A DNA stretch of 64,000 nucleotides from CP2-2F sp034432555 (lineage in GTDB: Bacteria; Chloroflexota; Anaerolineae; Aggregatilineales; UBA2796). This document shows, piece by piece, positions 49,105 to 58,129 of the stretch. The notes beneath the pieces are model-generated. The model saw nothing but the letters and a program-made list of their open reading frames with translations. It was not told the DNA's origin and made no database searches. The first letter of the stretch is position 1; the number at the start of each line of letters is the position of its first letter. The stretch covers positions 62,001 to 126,000 of the forward strand of contig DAOUBW010000013.1 of NCBI GenBank assembly GCA_034432555.1, in the 5' to 3' direction. A program made the position numbers and the translations under genes.

Positions 49105-51036
49105 CTAGCGCACGCTTTCGGTCTTGGGCTGCCCTTCTCGCCCACTGATCACTTGGGCAAGGCGTTCTACGGCAATGCGCTGCTTACGGTAGAAATCGGC
49201 GTCGCTCATCGCCAGCTTGCGGGCAACATCACGCACTTTTTGCCCTTTCACAAAACGTAGATCGAGGATGTTGTAGAGCGTCCACTCTGCGGCAGTCAGG
49301 CTGTAGGTGCTGTTAGGCTTCAAGTCCTCGATAGCACGGCTCAGCACGGCGCGGACTGCCTTTGCCACATCACCGCCGTGTTCGGGAAGGCTAGTCTCCA
49401 CCTGTTGAAGGCTCAGCAAGCGGCTATCGGTCAGACGTGGACCGCCCCAAAAATCACGCAGCGCTCCCCAGATCACTTCGCTAAATTCAGGCGATCCTTC
49501 AACTTGCTCTTGTTGGGTCAGCCGTGTGGCTTCTGCGGCATTACCATAGCGCACATTTTCGCTTGCCAACTGAACGGCAGTGCTTGTCTCGATAATGTCC
49601 TCAAGGCGTGCGAACAAGTCTGCTTGCAGGCGCATATCATCCAGCACACGCGCCACACGCTGATGCAGCACACGGAAAACAGCCTCTTCTTCAGCCTGCA
49701 AGTTAGGTGTGCTGCTGCGCGCCCAAACGCCCATCACGCCAATTAAACGCCCGCCACGCCCACTCCGCAGCGCAATTAGCCAAAAGGATTGCCACGCCAC
49801 GATCTCAATCGGTGCATCCGCGTGCGGCAGTCCGCTGTTGCCGTTGCTGTAAAAAAGGCTGCTGATGTGGGCTGCCTCAAGCGCTTCGGTCGTTGGTTGC
49901 AGCGGTCCGACTTGCTGCTCAAAGGTTATGCGCTCGCCGTTCAGTGCGGCGACGAAAGCGCTCGGCACACGCAAATAGTCGCAGACAGCAGCCAAAGTTG
50001 CCTCCAAAAGCTGTTTGCCGTCATCGCGGGTGAGCAAATGTTGGCTAAGTGCCTGAAGCTGGCGCGCCTGCTCTTGATCATCGGTATAGATGAGCTTCTG
50101 CTCGATGATCGGGATAGCAAGCGTGAAAAACCACTGCAAGCCCATCACTGTGGCAACTGCCACAAAAGGCATCAGCGCATTGCTTGGAATGCCAAAAACC
50201 GTCAGGCGCGGCACATACAGGATCACCACCAACACGGCAATACCCGTGATCGGTCCGCGCAGCATGAAGCTAAGCAGTTCCGCCTTAATCATGCGGTCAG
50301 GTTTTTTAGGTCCGAAGAAGGCAAGCGGGTATGCCATGAACGCCAACATCAGCACAATGCCCAGATTGCCCACATTAATGAGCAGCCAGATCAGCGCGGT
50401 GCCTGATTCAGTGGGATTGTGAAAAAGCAGCGAGAACGGAAAAATGCCCGCCATCGGCGTGATAAGTGCAAAAAGCAGGTAGGTCATGCGGCGGTAAGTG
50501 GCGCGTGTAAGGCAGCGTCGGCGCGCACGCAGCACATTGTTAAAGGCAAAGAGGGATGCCACCACGAAATAGATCACAAACAGGCTGAACAACATGCCCG
50601 GCTGCATAATTTCCAGCGGGTGCAGCAGCAGATCGCGCACGATCAGGTCTGTGGTGCAGGCAAGCATAAAGAACAGGGTTGCCATGATGTAGAGGAAGCG
50701 CACCACACGCCGCCGCCTGCCGCGTGAGCGTAAGCCTGTGGTTGCCAGCAGCGCATCGGAAAGATGAAAGAGCGCAGCCGGCGCAAAGGCAATTCCGATC
50801 CACTCAAAGCGCAGCAGCGCTTCAATGGTCTGCGGCGCACGGCTGATTGCCACCAGCACATCGCCGGCGTAGATGGCGCTCACGCAGCCAAGCAGCACGC
50901 TGGAAGCGCGAGTCACGCGGTCACGCGGACCGTGCGATAGGTTATAGAGCAGCATCGAGGCTGCCACAATCACAGTGGCCGCCGTCAACACCTCATTGAT
51001 CTGCCGCGAGAGCAGGATAAAGAGTTCATTCGTCAT
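49105..51036 (-). CDS. Membrane-anchored sensor with GAF-like domain and C-terminal HTH
   Basis: A 643-residue protein. Residues 1-310 contain about nine to ten transmembrane helices in two blocks, similar to 7TM histidine-kinase sensor modules. Residues about 325-480 form a GAF-like domain (LLEATLAAVCDYLRVPSAFVAAL, LRSGRGGRLIGVMGVW). After a helical linker, residues about 585-635 resemble a sigma-region-4-type HTH (LTAAEWTLYNILDLRFVKGQKVRDVARKLAMSDADFYRKQRIAVERL). No kinase or cyclase catalytic domain is present. It may therefore be a membrane-bound one-component transcription regulator. It ends next to no partner; an acetyltransferase gene lies 9 bp upstream on the same strand. Confidence 0.7.
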   Translation of the reverse strand: MTNELFILLSRQINEVLTAATVIVAASMLLYNLSHGPRDRVTRASSVLLGCVSAIYAGDVLVAISRAPQTIEALLRFEWIGIAFAPAALFHLSDALLATTGLRSRGRRRRVVRFLYIMATLFFMLACTTDLIVRDLLLHPLEIMQPGMLFSLFVIYFVVASLFAFNNVLRARRRCLTRATYRRMTYLLFALITPMAGIFPFSLLFHNPTESGTALIWLLINVGNLGIVLMLAFMAYPLAFFGPKKPDRMIKAELLSFMLRGPITGIAVLVVILYVPRLTVFGIPSNALMPFVAVATVMGLQWFFTLAIPIIEQKLIYTDDQEQARQLQALSQHLLTRDDGKQLLEATLAAVCDYLRVPSAFVAALNGERITFEQQVGPLQPTTEALEAAHISSLFYSNGNSGLPHADAPIEIVAWQSFWLIALRSGRGGRLIGVMGVWARSSTPNLQAEEEAVFRVLHQRVARVLDDMRLQADLFARLEDIIETSTAVQLASENVRYGNAAEATRLTQQEQVEGSPEFSEVIWGALRDFWGGPRLTDSRLLSLQQVETSLPEHGGDVAKAVRAVLSRAIEDLKPNSTYSLTAAEWTLYNILDLRFVKGQKVRDVARKLAMSDADFYRKQRIAVERLAQVISGREGQPKTESVR

Positions 51037-51045
51037 GGTCTATGT

Positions 51046-51609
51046 TCACAGCCGCACAGTCTGACCAAAAAAGAGCGCTACATCGCCATTGGCAAAGTAC
51101 AAATCGTTGTAGCCGCAGAAGACCAAGCCGTTTTTCTGGCAGAAGCAAATAGCGGGATAATTTTTCGTCTGAGTTTCAACAGAGAGGTGGCGAACCCCTC
51201 GTGTTTGTGCTTGTGCATACGCGGCGTTTAGCAGTGCGCTGCCAACCTTTTGGCGGCGAAACGCCAGCCCGACGCCAATCTCGGCAATCCATGCAGCACT
51301 GCGCTCAGGGTCAAAACGCATTAACACATAGCCACGCAGTGTCCCGCTTTTTTCCGCCACGAGGAATGCACCATAGGCGCGCTCCCAGCGCAAGGCAGCC
51401 TCTATCAGGGCTGCTGCACGCGGATAGCTGACGCGCATCAAACGCGGCAGGCGCGCCGTTCGCAGCCCGATAGCAATCGCACCGCTTTCATCGCCACGCA
51501 CGTCAATCTGCCAGACATAATCCGTCTCATAAGAAAGATCGAGGGCGAGACAAGCAGCCAAATCATCAGGTGTTGCGGCGCGGATAGTCGTTGAACCTAT
51601 GCTTACCAT
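51046..51609 (-). CDS. GNAT family N-acetyltransferase
   Basis: A 187-residue GNAT protein: TIRAATPDDLAACLALD at the N-terminus, GAFLVAEKSGTLRGYVLMRFD, the acetyl-CoA loop EIGVGLAFRRQKVGSALLNAAYAQAQTRG, then HLSVETQTKNYPAICFCQKNGLVFCGYNDLYFANGDVALFFGQ. It transfers acetyl groups to an unknown amine. The ATG at 51609 is preferred to a GTG two codons upstream. It precedes the membrane sensor gene by 9 bp, so the two are probably cotranscribed. Confidence 0.88.
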   Translation of the reverse strand: MVSIGSTTIRAATPDDLAACLALDLSYETDYVWQIDVRGDESGAIAIGLRTARLPRLMRVSYPRAAALIEAALRWERAYGAFLVAEKSGTLRGYVLMRFDPERSAAWIAEIGVGLAFRRQKVGSALLNAAYAQAQTRGVRHLSVETQTKNYPAICFCQKNGLVFCGYNDLYFANGDVALFFGQTVRL

Positions 51610-51679
51610 AAGCACGCTATTTTACCTGACTCTGTCACAAAAGTGTAGCGTCTATGGCTGTAATAAATGTGTAAGTTGT

Positions 51680-52951
51680 TTACCACACGGCACGGTTCGG
51701 CAGCCGCAAATTGGCACGGCTGAGCGCCGCCGAAAGATTATCGCCATAGCGCACAAGGTAGGTTGTTACGCCGCCGATCTCAAGGCGTGCGCGTGTTTCT
51801 TCTGCGCTTCGCCCTGAAAGTGCCACGCCGAAGCTGTACGGATCAATCAGCACGGCGATCACTTGCACACCGCGCCGCACCAAAAGATGCGCCTCCGCCA
51901 GCCAGCCATCGCTCATATCGGCGCTGATGAGGATTGCCGTCGCGCCGCGTGAGAGGTAATGCCCTTCTAGGCTGATCACTTGGGCAAAGGGCAGATCGCT
52001 CTCCACCTTCGCAAGCGCCAACGTCTCTAGGATGCGCGTGAGCTGCCGTGCGCCGCGATCAGGCTGCATCGCGTTGCGGTGCGGTGTGTGCGCCAAGAAG
52101 CCCAGCGCACGCTCTTTCACCAAAAAATGAGAGCTGAGCGAGGCAGCTAAGGCAATAGCATACTCGGCACTGTCCGGCGGCAGAAAAATTTCGCCCTCTG
52201 CCACGCCTTCTACATGATACGGGCGCGAAACGTGCGCCGCTGCACTTAGATCAAGCATGATCCACAACTCAGCCAGCGGATCAAGCTCAAATTCTTTAAC
52301 GATCAGCTTATCCTTGCGAGCGGTGCTGCGCCAATGGATGCGGCTGAAGCCATCGCCGGGTGCATAGTCACGGATGCCGGCAGCGTTGGTCGTCACAAAG
52401 TAAGCGCGCTGCCGTTGGGCATCACCGCCTGAGAGAATGCCGCCGGGCAAATGGAAATCTGCGAGCTGCACAATGGCAGGGTAGACTAAAACGCTGGACG
52501 TGGCGGGAAGGTGGCGCGTCGCCTGATATAAGCCGAACGGGTCGCCGCTGATGAGCGTCAGTCCGCCTAAGCGGAACTCGCCGCGCAGCGCACAGGGCGT
52601 ATGCACCGACCAACGATAGGCGCCGCGTGGTTGCAAAGTCGGCACGATGATGCTGGCGCGGTGAGCCGGCAGCGTGCTGTGGTCGCGCACTTCCAGCCAA
52701 AGTTTGGGCAGCAGGCTGCTGCTTTGCACGGTGAAGTATTCGTCCAATGTCTTGCCAACTTGTGCGCGGCGGGCGCGTGTGTTGCGGGCAATACGGACGT
52801 TGTTGACTGACAACCACGACCACAACCATGCCAAGATCAGCAGCAAGCCGAACATGTAAGCAAGGCTGAAAAAGAACGTGCGCCCGGTGGCTAAGCCACC
52901 AAAGAAGCAGGCGATAAGCAGCGCATAGATAGCGTTACGGCGTTTAGGCAT
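51680..52951 (-). CDS. DUF58 domain-containing protein
   Basis: A 423-residue protein with two N-terminal transmembrane helices (residues 8-45), a beta-rich domain, and the DUF58 core: ALRGEFRLGGLTLISGDPFGLYQ and GIRDYAPGDGFSRIHWRSTARKDKLIVKEFE, then a vWA-like region (ELWIMLDLSAAAH). DUF58 proteins usually sit with MoxR ATPases and transglutaminase-like proteins; those genes are not here. Its true start overlaps the end of the glycosyltransferase gene by 8 bp. The ATG at 52951 is preferred over one 20 codons upstream. Confidence 0.88.
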   Translation of the reverse strand: MPKRRNAIYALLIACFFGGLATGRTFFFSLAYMFGLLLILAWLWSWLSVNNVRIARNTRARRAQVGKTLDEYFTVQSSSLLPKLWLEVRDHSTLPAHRASIIVPTLQPRGAYRWSVHTPCALRGEFRLGGLTLISGDPFGLYQATRHLPATSSVLVYPAIVQLADFHLPGGILSGGDAQRQRAYFVTTNAAGIRDYAPGDGFSRIHWRSTARKDKLIVKEFELDPLAELWIMLDLSAAAHVSRPYHVEGVAEGEIFLPPDSAEYAIALAASLSSHFLVKERALGFLAHTPHRNAMQPDRGARQLTRILETLALAKVESDLPFAQVISLEGHYLSRGATAILISADMSDGWLAEAHLLVRRGVQVIAVLIDPYSFGVALSGRSAEETRARLEIGGVTTYLVRYGDNLSAALSRANLRLPNRAVW

Positions 52952-54338
52952 GATGTACCTGTAGATTACGCGCACGGCGCATAGCAAATGCCAGCAGAGC
53001 AACCACTGCATACGCCGAAAAGAGGAACAGCAGCGGATCGGTCGGTGCGCGGTAGCGTGTGGCAGGGATGTAGATCACATAAAAGGCGGTCATTGCCAAC
53101 TGCACAAACCACAGCAGGGAAACCTCGCGCCATTGGCGGACGCTCAGCAGGATGCCACACACCGCCAAGATCAACAGCGTGCCGAAATAGAGCCGATGCA
53201 CCATGCGCCCAATCACATCGAACAGTGCGCCAGAATAGGCAGCCACTGGGTCATTTTCAGGGATCGTCACCAGCGAGAATTCCTCGCCCATATCGGTTTG
53301 GAAGCGTAGCTCACCGCTTGGATCAACAATTGGCACGGCGCCGGGAATCGGATTGCGCGTTGGGAAAACATCTATACTCCAATAGGCAAGGAATTTTACC
53401 CAGAGCAGTTCGGGCAAGTGGCTCGGATTCTCGCGCAGATAAGTGAGCGCAAGCTGATACAAGTCATCATTGGCAAGGCGCGTATCTTCGGTGCGGATCG
53501 GCGTTTGCGGTCGGATCCACTGTGGATGGAAGCCAGCGCGCACCAGCGGCACTGTCAGCGGATTGCTGCCAAACCAGAAATTCATGCCGCCGTTAGTTGC
53601 AATCGGCACAAAGGCACCGTAAACACCATATGTCCACACCACCCATGGCAGCACAAGCAGCGCGCTGAAGCCTGCCACAGGCAGCAACCGCTGCACGGAT
53701 TCCCACCAATTCAGGCGAAACAGAAACCACAGTGCTGCCAGCGGTGCCAACGGCACGATCACAGGGCGCGTCAGCGCGCCAAGCGCCAGAAACACACCAC
53801 CCAAAATGCCAAAGGCAAGGCTGCGCCGTTCGCGCAGGCAGACCGCACACCACAGAAAGCCATACATCAGCATCATGAACAAGGGCGTGTCAATCAGCGT
53901 CAGGTTTTGGAAGATCAGGTATGGGTAGAGTGCGTAGAGCAAGCCTGCCAACAGACCAGCGCGCCAACTTAACAGTTTGCTGCCAATGCCGATTAAAAAA
54001 TAGATCGAGAGGCAATCCAGCAGGCTGTGGAAAATGCCCACTTGCAGGTAGCCACGCCCAAAGATGGCATAGACGGCTGCCAACGCATAGCTGTACAACG
54101 GCGGGATGGCAGCATCTGGCACGCCAAGCGTTCGCCCGTAAATGCCTGTTGCAAGTAAGTTTTGCGCGTAGGCATCATATGCCTCTGAGCCGTGAATGGC
54201 AGCGGTCTGCTCAAAGGCAAAAACGGACGGAAAGGCGATCAGCACGCCAAGGCGCACTGCAATGCACAGCGCAAGGATCAGCGCCAGCCACGAAAGCCGC
54301 AGGCTGCCCAGCTGCAAACCGGTTTCACGAAAGATCAT
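52944..54338 (-). CDS. GT39/PMT_2-like membrane glycosyltransferase
   Basis: A 464-residue protein with about eleven helices. The first extracytoplasmic loop has GSEAYDAYAQNLLATGIYG, with the acidic residue pattern of PMT/ArnT-type GT-C enzymes, and the rest includes HSLLDCLSIYFLIGIGSKLL and LLYALYPYLIFQNLTLIDTPLF. Such enzymes transfer sugar from polyprenol phosphate to protein or lipid. A C-terminal soluble loop (about 290-375) precedes the last helices. It overlaps the DUF58 gene by 8 bp. It may use the lipid-sugar made by the Dpm1-like enzyme elsewhere in the window; this is inference. Confidence 0.82.
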   Translation of the reverse strand: MIFRETGLQLGSLRLSWLALILALCIAVRLGVLIAFPSVFAFEQTAAIHGSEAYDAYAQNLLATGIYGRTLGVPDAAIPPLYSYALAAVYAIFGRGYLQVGIFHSLLDCLSIYFLIGIGSKLLSWRAGLLAGLLYALYPYLIFQNLTLIDTPLFMMLMYGFLWCAVCLRERRSLAFGILGGVFLALGALTRPVIVPLAPLAALWFLFRLNWWESVQRLLPVAGFSALLVLPWVVWTYGVYGAFVPIATNGGMNFWFGSNPLTVPLVRAGFHPQWIRPQTPIRTEDTRLANDDLYQLALTYLRENPSHLPELLWVKFLAYWSIDVFPTRNPIPGAVPIVDPSGELRFQTDMGEEFSLVTIPENDPVAAYSGALFDVIGRMVHRLYFGTLLILAVCGILLSVRQWREVSLLWFVQLAMTAFYVIYIPATRYRAPTDPLLFLFSAYAVVALLAFAMRRARNLQVHHA

Positions 54339-54350
54339 GGGTTGCCTATG

Positions 54351-54977
54351 TTAACTCGTCCCGAATTGTCTATCGCCTGCATCACCCAAGCCCGGCACAA
54401 TGAAGCCGATCTCATTCAGGCGTTCGTCAAGAGCGGCAAGGTGAATTGGCACATCGGGATGTGCTTCTGAGAGTGTTTTAACGCCTTCGGGCGCGCCGAT
54501 AATGCCGATAAATTTAATGCGGCTAACGCCCCAACGCTTCAGCACATCTACGGCGGCGGTTGCCGAGCCGCCCGTGGCAAGCATGGGGTCTAGCACGAAA
54601 CACATCTGCACACGCGGCTCGACGGGCAGCTTGTTATAGTATTCGACAGGGCGCAGCGTTTTCTCATCGCGGTAAAGCCCCAGATGCCAGACTTCCGCGT
54701 TCGGGATTAGTTCCCAAACGCCTTCGACCATGCCCAAGCCTGCCCGCAAGATTGGCACCAACCCGACTGAGTCGGCAAGGTGCGCGCCGTTTGCCAAGCC
54801 CATCGGCGTTTGGATTACCAGCGGGCGCAAGCGCAGATCGGCAGATGCTTCATAGCAGAGCAGTGCTGCCAATTCGCGCACCAACTGGCGGAATTTATGT
54901 GGTTCGGTGCTGGTGGCGCGCAAGATTCCCAACTTGTGCTGAATGAGTGGATGATCGGTCACGTGCAGGTTAGCCAT
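54351..54977 (-). CDS. upp: Uracil phosphoribosyltransferase
   Basis: A 208-residue UPRT: NLHVTDHPLIQHKLGILRATST, ETPMG-like segment QTPMGLANGAHLADSVGLVPILRAGLGMVEG, the PRPP loop CFVLDPMLATGGSATAAVD and the uracil-binding end GDAGDRQFGTS. It salvages uracil to UMP. The ATG at 54977 gives the standard N-terminus; 41 extra residues encoded upstream look non-coding. The order with the glycosyltransferase (12 bp gap) suggests a shared transcript. Confidence 0.96.
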   Translation of the reverse strand: MANLHVTDHPLIQHKLGILRATSTEPHKFRQLVRELAALLCYEASADLRLRPLVIQTPMGLANGAHLADSVGLVPILRAGLGMVEGVWELIPNAEVWHLGLYRDEKTLRPVEYYNKLPVEPRVQMCFVLDPMLATGGSATAAVDVLKRWGVSRIKFIGIIGAPEGVKTLSEAHPDVPIHLAALDERLNEIGFIVPGLGDAGDRQFGTS

Positions 54978-55140
54978 AGGCAGCGCATCTCTCCCGTTCA
55001 AAGCGCGAATGAGATTGTACGCACCTTGCAGGGGGATGTCAACGCGCCCTAATGCAGGGCGTGGCGGAAAGCACGGCTGTACGCTGCCAAAACTGTGCAA
55101 GTTGCCCGCTTCTCAAGCGAAGGCTTTACCCCACCCTAAA

Positions 55141-55164
55141 TCCCGCCCCGTAGACAGGGTGGGA
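55141..55164. repeat. GC-rich hairpin repeat, copy 2
   Basis: TCCCGCCC and GGGTGGGA (one G-T mismatch) flank an 8-base loop CGTAGACA. Compare the copy at 21275-21302, which has loop CGTGTGTA and the same arm core CCGCCC. It lies in the gap between upp and the next gene. Confidence 0.45.
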
Positions 55165-55308
55165 CTTTGAAGATCACCTCTGATTTCTTTTCCTCGCGGG
55201 CGGGTAGGGGTACCACAAAATTCACCACTCCCGTAAGCAAAGCTTTGTTGTCAACCTCTAACCATGTGGGCTAACCTTAGATTCAAACAAGCAACGAAGG
55301 AAACTGGC

Positions 55309-55896
55309 ATGAAGATCGGTATCATTGGCGCAGGGCGCATTGGTGGCACATTGGGCAGGGCATGGGCAGCGGCAGGGCATGACGTGCTGTTTGGGATGCG
55401 CGATCCGCGCCGTGCGGCGGAAGAAGGTATCACGGGCAAAGTGGGCAGCTTTGCGGAAGCGGCTGAGCATGGTGAGGGTGTGCTGTTCGCTATTCCCGGC
55501 AGCGCCCTGCTGGAAACTGCCCGTCCGTTGGCATTAGCAGGCAAGATCGTGATAGATGCCACCAATCGCGGTGATGCACCTGATCAGCCTGTGGTGCGCG
55601 CCCTTGCTGCCGCCTTCCCAACCGCGCACGTCTATAAGGCATTTAACACGCTTGGGTTTGAGAACTTTCAAAGCCCTACCTTTGGCACAGAACGCGCTGA
55701 TCTGCTGTTCATCGGCGCACCTGCCCAGCAAGCAGTTGTCGCTAGTCTAATTACAGATGTGGGGCTAAATCCAGTGTACGTGGGCGATTTGGATCAGAGT
55801 GGGGCGCTTGATGCTGCACTTGCGCTGTGGTTTGCGCTATCGCGGCGCTTTGGGCGGCATTTGGCGTTCCGCGTGCTGCATGATGGGCGCGCCTAA
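55309..55896 (+). CDS. NADPH-dependent F420 reductase-like protein
   Basis: A 195-residue single-domain Rossmann protein: MKIGIIGAGRIGGTLGRAWAAAGHDVLFGMRDPRRA, VLFAIPGSALLETARPLALAGKIVIDATN, VYKAFNTLGFENFQSPTFG and LNPVYVGDLDQSGALDAALALWFALSRRFGRH. The fold is that of F420-dependent NADP oxidoreductases (Fno/NpdG) and related NAD-binding proteins; whether F420 is used is not clear. The ATG at 55309 has GAAGGA upstream, better than the ATG at 55264. It ends convergent with the ABC exporter, separated by a hairpin. Confidence 0.86.
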   Translation: MKIGIIGAGRIGGTLGRAWAAAGHDVLFGMRDPRRAAEEGITGKVGSFAEAAEHGEGVLFAIPGSALLETARPLALAGKIVIDATNRGDAPDQPVVRALAAAFPTAHVYKAFNTLGFENFQSPTFGTERADLLFIGAPAQQAVVASLITDVGLNPVYVGDLDQSGALDAALALWFALSRRFGRHLAFRVLHDGRA

Positions 55897-55902
55897 CAAA
55901 GT

Positions 55903-55926
55903 GTGGGTCGGACAAGCCCGACCCAC
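55903..55926. terminator. Bidirectional hairpin terminator
   Basis: GTGGGTCGG and CCGACCCAC form a 9-bp stem with a 6-base loop in the 55-bp gap between the convergent F420-reductase-like and ABC-exporter genes. Confidence 0.65.
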
Positions 55927-55951
55927 TGCGATTATGTAGCGCTGTGTGCTG

Positions 55952-57790
55952 CTAGGCAGCCGATTCAGGCGCAGCCTCAGCGTTTACTTTGCGCTGCGCC
56001 TCGATGTATTCCAAGCTCTGGTGGCGGAAGTAGGTGTTGTAGAGTTCGGCGTAGTGTCCGCCCTGTTCCAGCAGTTGGTCGTGATTACCCTGCTCAATGA
56101 TCTTGCCCTGCTTCAGCACGATGATCCGATCCGCGTGGCGGATGGTGCTGAGGCGGTGCGCGATCACAATCGAGGTGCGGTCTTTCATGATGACATCCAA
56201 GCCTTCTTGGATGAGCGTCTCGGTCAGTGGGTCAACACTGGCGGTCGCCTCATCAAGGATGAAGATAGCAGGGTCTTGCAGCATCACCCGCGCCAATGCC
56301 ACCAATTGCCGCTGTCCCATCGAGAGGCTGCCGCCGCGCTCCCCCACTTCGGTATCCAAGCCATTTGTCAGGCTTTTCAGCCAGTCGCCATTTCCGATCT
56401 GGCGTGCGGCGCGTTCCACTTCGGAATCGGGTGCGCCGGGCTTGCCGTAGCGAATGTTCTCACGGATGGTGCCATCGAACAGGAACGGCGTTTGCGTCAC
56501 GACGCCCAGCCGCGCACGATAGGCGGACAGATCGAGCAGGCGAATGTCCACACCATCAATCATGATCCTGCCCGCTTGGAACTCATAGAAACGTGCGATC
56601 AACTTGCCAATGCTGGATTTGCCCGCGCCGGTATGCCCAACCAACGCCAGCGTCTCACCGGGACGGATGTGCAGCGAGAAATTATCCAGCACGCGCTCTT
56701 TGTCGGTATAGCTGAACTGCACGTTGGCAAACTCGATCTCGCCGCGCAGTTCGGGCAGCACGCGGCTATCGCGCTGCACAACCTTCGGCTCAGAGTCAAT
56801 CAGGGCAAAGACACGCTCACCGGATGCCAAACCAAGCTGGAACTGACTCCAGAAAGAGGCGATGCTGGTCAGTGGAAACCACAAAAGCGCCACGCCTTGC
56901 GCGAACAAGTACCAATCGCCGGCGGTTAGTTCGCCCGCCTGCACCTTCAAGCCGCCGAAATAGACGAGCGCCGCTATTGCGAACGAGACGATCATGAGCA
57001 GGATTGGGAAGATGCCGCTAAAGACGTAGCCCATTCGCAGGTTGATCCAGAATGAGCGCCGATTCAGCTTGAGAAAATCGGCATAGACGGCGTGTTCTTG
57101 CCGAAAGGTCTTTGCCACGCTGATGCCGGAGACGGTCTCTTGCACCAACGCGCTGACCTCCGCACGCACACGGCGCGAATGCCGAATGGTGAAGCGCGCC
57201 ACACTGCGGAAGCCAAGCGCCACACCCACAATCAGCGGCACCATGATCAGCACAATGCTCGTCAGGCTGGCATCCACAAAAAACAGGTAGACGATCAGCA
57301 CTGCCACGAGGAGCAGCTGCCCGATTAAGTCAATAGTCAGCGTCACCACTGTGGAGAATGCCTGCGTGTCAGACGTGACACGGCTGACGATCTTACCGGA
57401 TGGAAACTGATCATAGAACGACAGATCGCGCTTCATTACAGCGTCGAAGGCATCTTCGCGCATGTGCAGCACCACATTACCGACCGCTTCAGCGGTCAGC
57501 CAGCGGCGGATGAAGTTAAAAAGCCATGCCAGTGCGCCAAGGGCAGCGACAACTAAACCGTAGATGATGATCAGGCTGCTATCTTGCGTCGTCTGAACCT
57601 CATCCACGCCACGCGAGATGATGATCGGCATAGCAGCACGCGAAAGCGTATCTAGCAGCATTGTGAAGCCAACCGCGAACATGCGGCGCGCTTCGGGCTT
57701 AAAGTAGCCCACAATACGGCGTAGTAACTGCCCATCATTGTACTGACGGTCATATGCTTCGGCGTCTAGCCCATCAAAGATGAAGCCCAT
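55952..57790 (-). CDS. ABC exporter half-transporter A (heterodimer partner)
   Basis: A 612-residue ABC half-transporter: six helices (about 45-340) and an ATPase domain. Walker A is GHTGAGKSS, the Q-loop region reads GVVTQTPFLFDGTIRENIRYG, and Walker B is FILDEATASVD with the catalytic glutamate. The H-loop is IAHRLST. The signature is LSMGQRQL rather than LSGGQ. It starts inside the stop codon of the TfoX-type gene (TAATG), with the second half-transporter gene upstream. The non-canonical signature matches the degenerate-site pattern of heterodimeric exporters. Confidence 0.9.
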   Translation of the reverse strand: MGFIFDGLDAEAYDRQYNDGQLLRRIVGYFKPEARRMFAVGFTMLLDTLSRAAMPIIISRGVDEVQTTQDSSLIIIYGLVVAALGALAWLFNFIRRWLTAEAVGNVVLHMREDAFDAVMKRDLSFYDQFPSGKIVSRVTSDTQAFSTVVTLTIDLIGQLLLVAVLIVYLFFVDASLTSIVLIMVPLIVGVALGFRSVARFTIRHSRRVRAEVSALVQETVSGISVAKTFRQEHAVYADFLKLNRRSFWINLRMGYVFSGIFPILLMIVSFAIAALVYFGGLKVQAGELTAGDWYLFAQGVALLWFPLTSIASFWSQFQLGLASGERVFALIDSEPKVVQRDSRVLPELRGEIEFANVQFSYTDKERVLDNFSLHIRPGETLALVGHTGAGKSSIGKLIARFYEFQAGRIMIDGVDIRLLDLSAYRARLGVVTQTPFLFDGTIRENIRYGKPGAPDSEVERAARQIGNGDWLKSLTNGLDTEVGERGGSLSMGQRQLVALARVMLQDPAIFILDEATASVDPLTETLIQEGLDVIMKDRTSIVIAHRLSTIRHADRIIVLKQGKIIEQGNHDQLLEQGGHYAELYNTYFRHQSLEYIEAQRKVNAEAAPESAA

Positions 57791-58116
57791 TAGTGATTTC
57801 CCTTTCGCGTTGCTTTCCGTTTGGTCAGCACTTTGGCGGGCTTGACTGCCCGCCGTAGTTCTTCTTTCACCTCAGGCGGCACCTGCTGCCAGTGTGTGTC
57901 GTGCAGCGCACCCCACATCGCCCACAGCCCAAGCAGCGTCCATTGGTGGTAGCCCATCGCTCTTAATTGTTGGTATGCCTCGATAATGCCGACTTGCCGC
58001 AGATCGGACTCGGTGTAGATACCGATGCTGGCAAGGTGTTCGGCAGCACGTTCGCCCAAGTTCAGCAGTTGGGCAATCGTGCGGTCAGGTTTATGGTCGG
58101 TTGGTGGCGTTAGCAT
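57790..58116 (-). CDS. TfoX C-terminal domain protein
   Basis: A 108-residue protein with the TfoX_C helix-hairpin-helix-like fold: IAQLLNLGERAAEHLASIGIYTESDLRQVG, AYQQLRAMGYHQWTLLGLWAMWGALHDTHW and a basic tail (KVLTKRKATRKGNH). Full-length TfoX/Sxy regulates competence in gamma-proteobacteria; the isolated C-terminal domain occurs widely with unclear function. It lies between the two halves of the ABC exporter, with a 1-bp overlap and a 13-bp gap, so it is part of the same operon. Confidence 0.82.
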   Translation of the reverse strand: MLTPPTDHKPDRTIAQLLNLGERAAEHLASIGIYTESDLRQVGIIEAYQQLRAMGYHQWTLLGLWAMWGALHDTHWQQVPPEVKEELRRAVKPAKVLTKRKATRKGNH

Positions 58117-58129
58117 GGCAGCACCTCAC

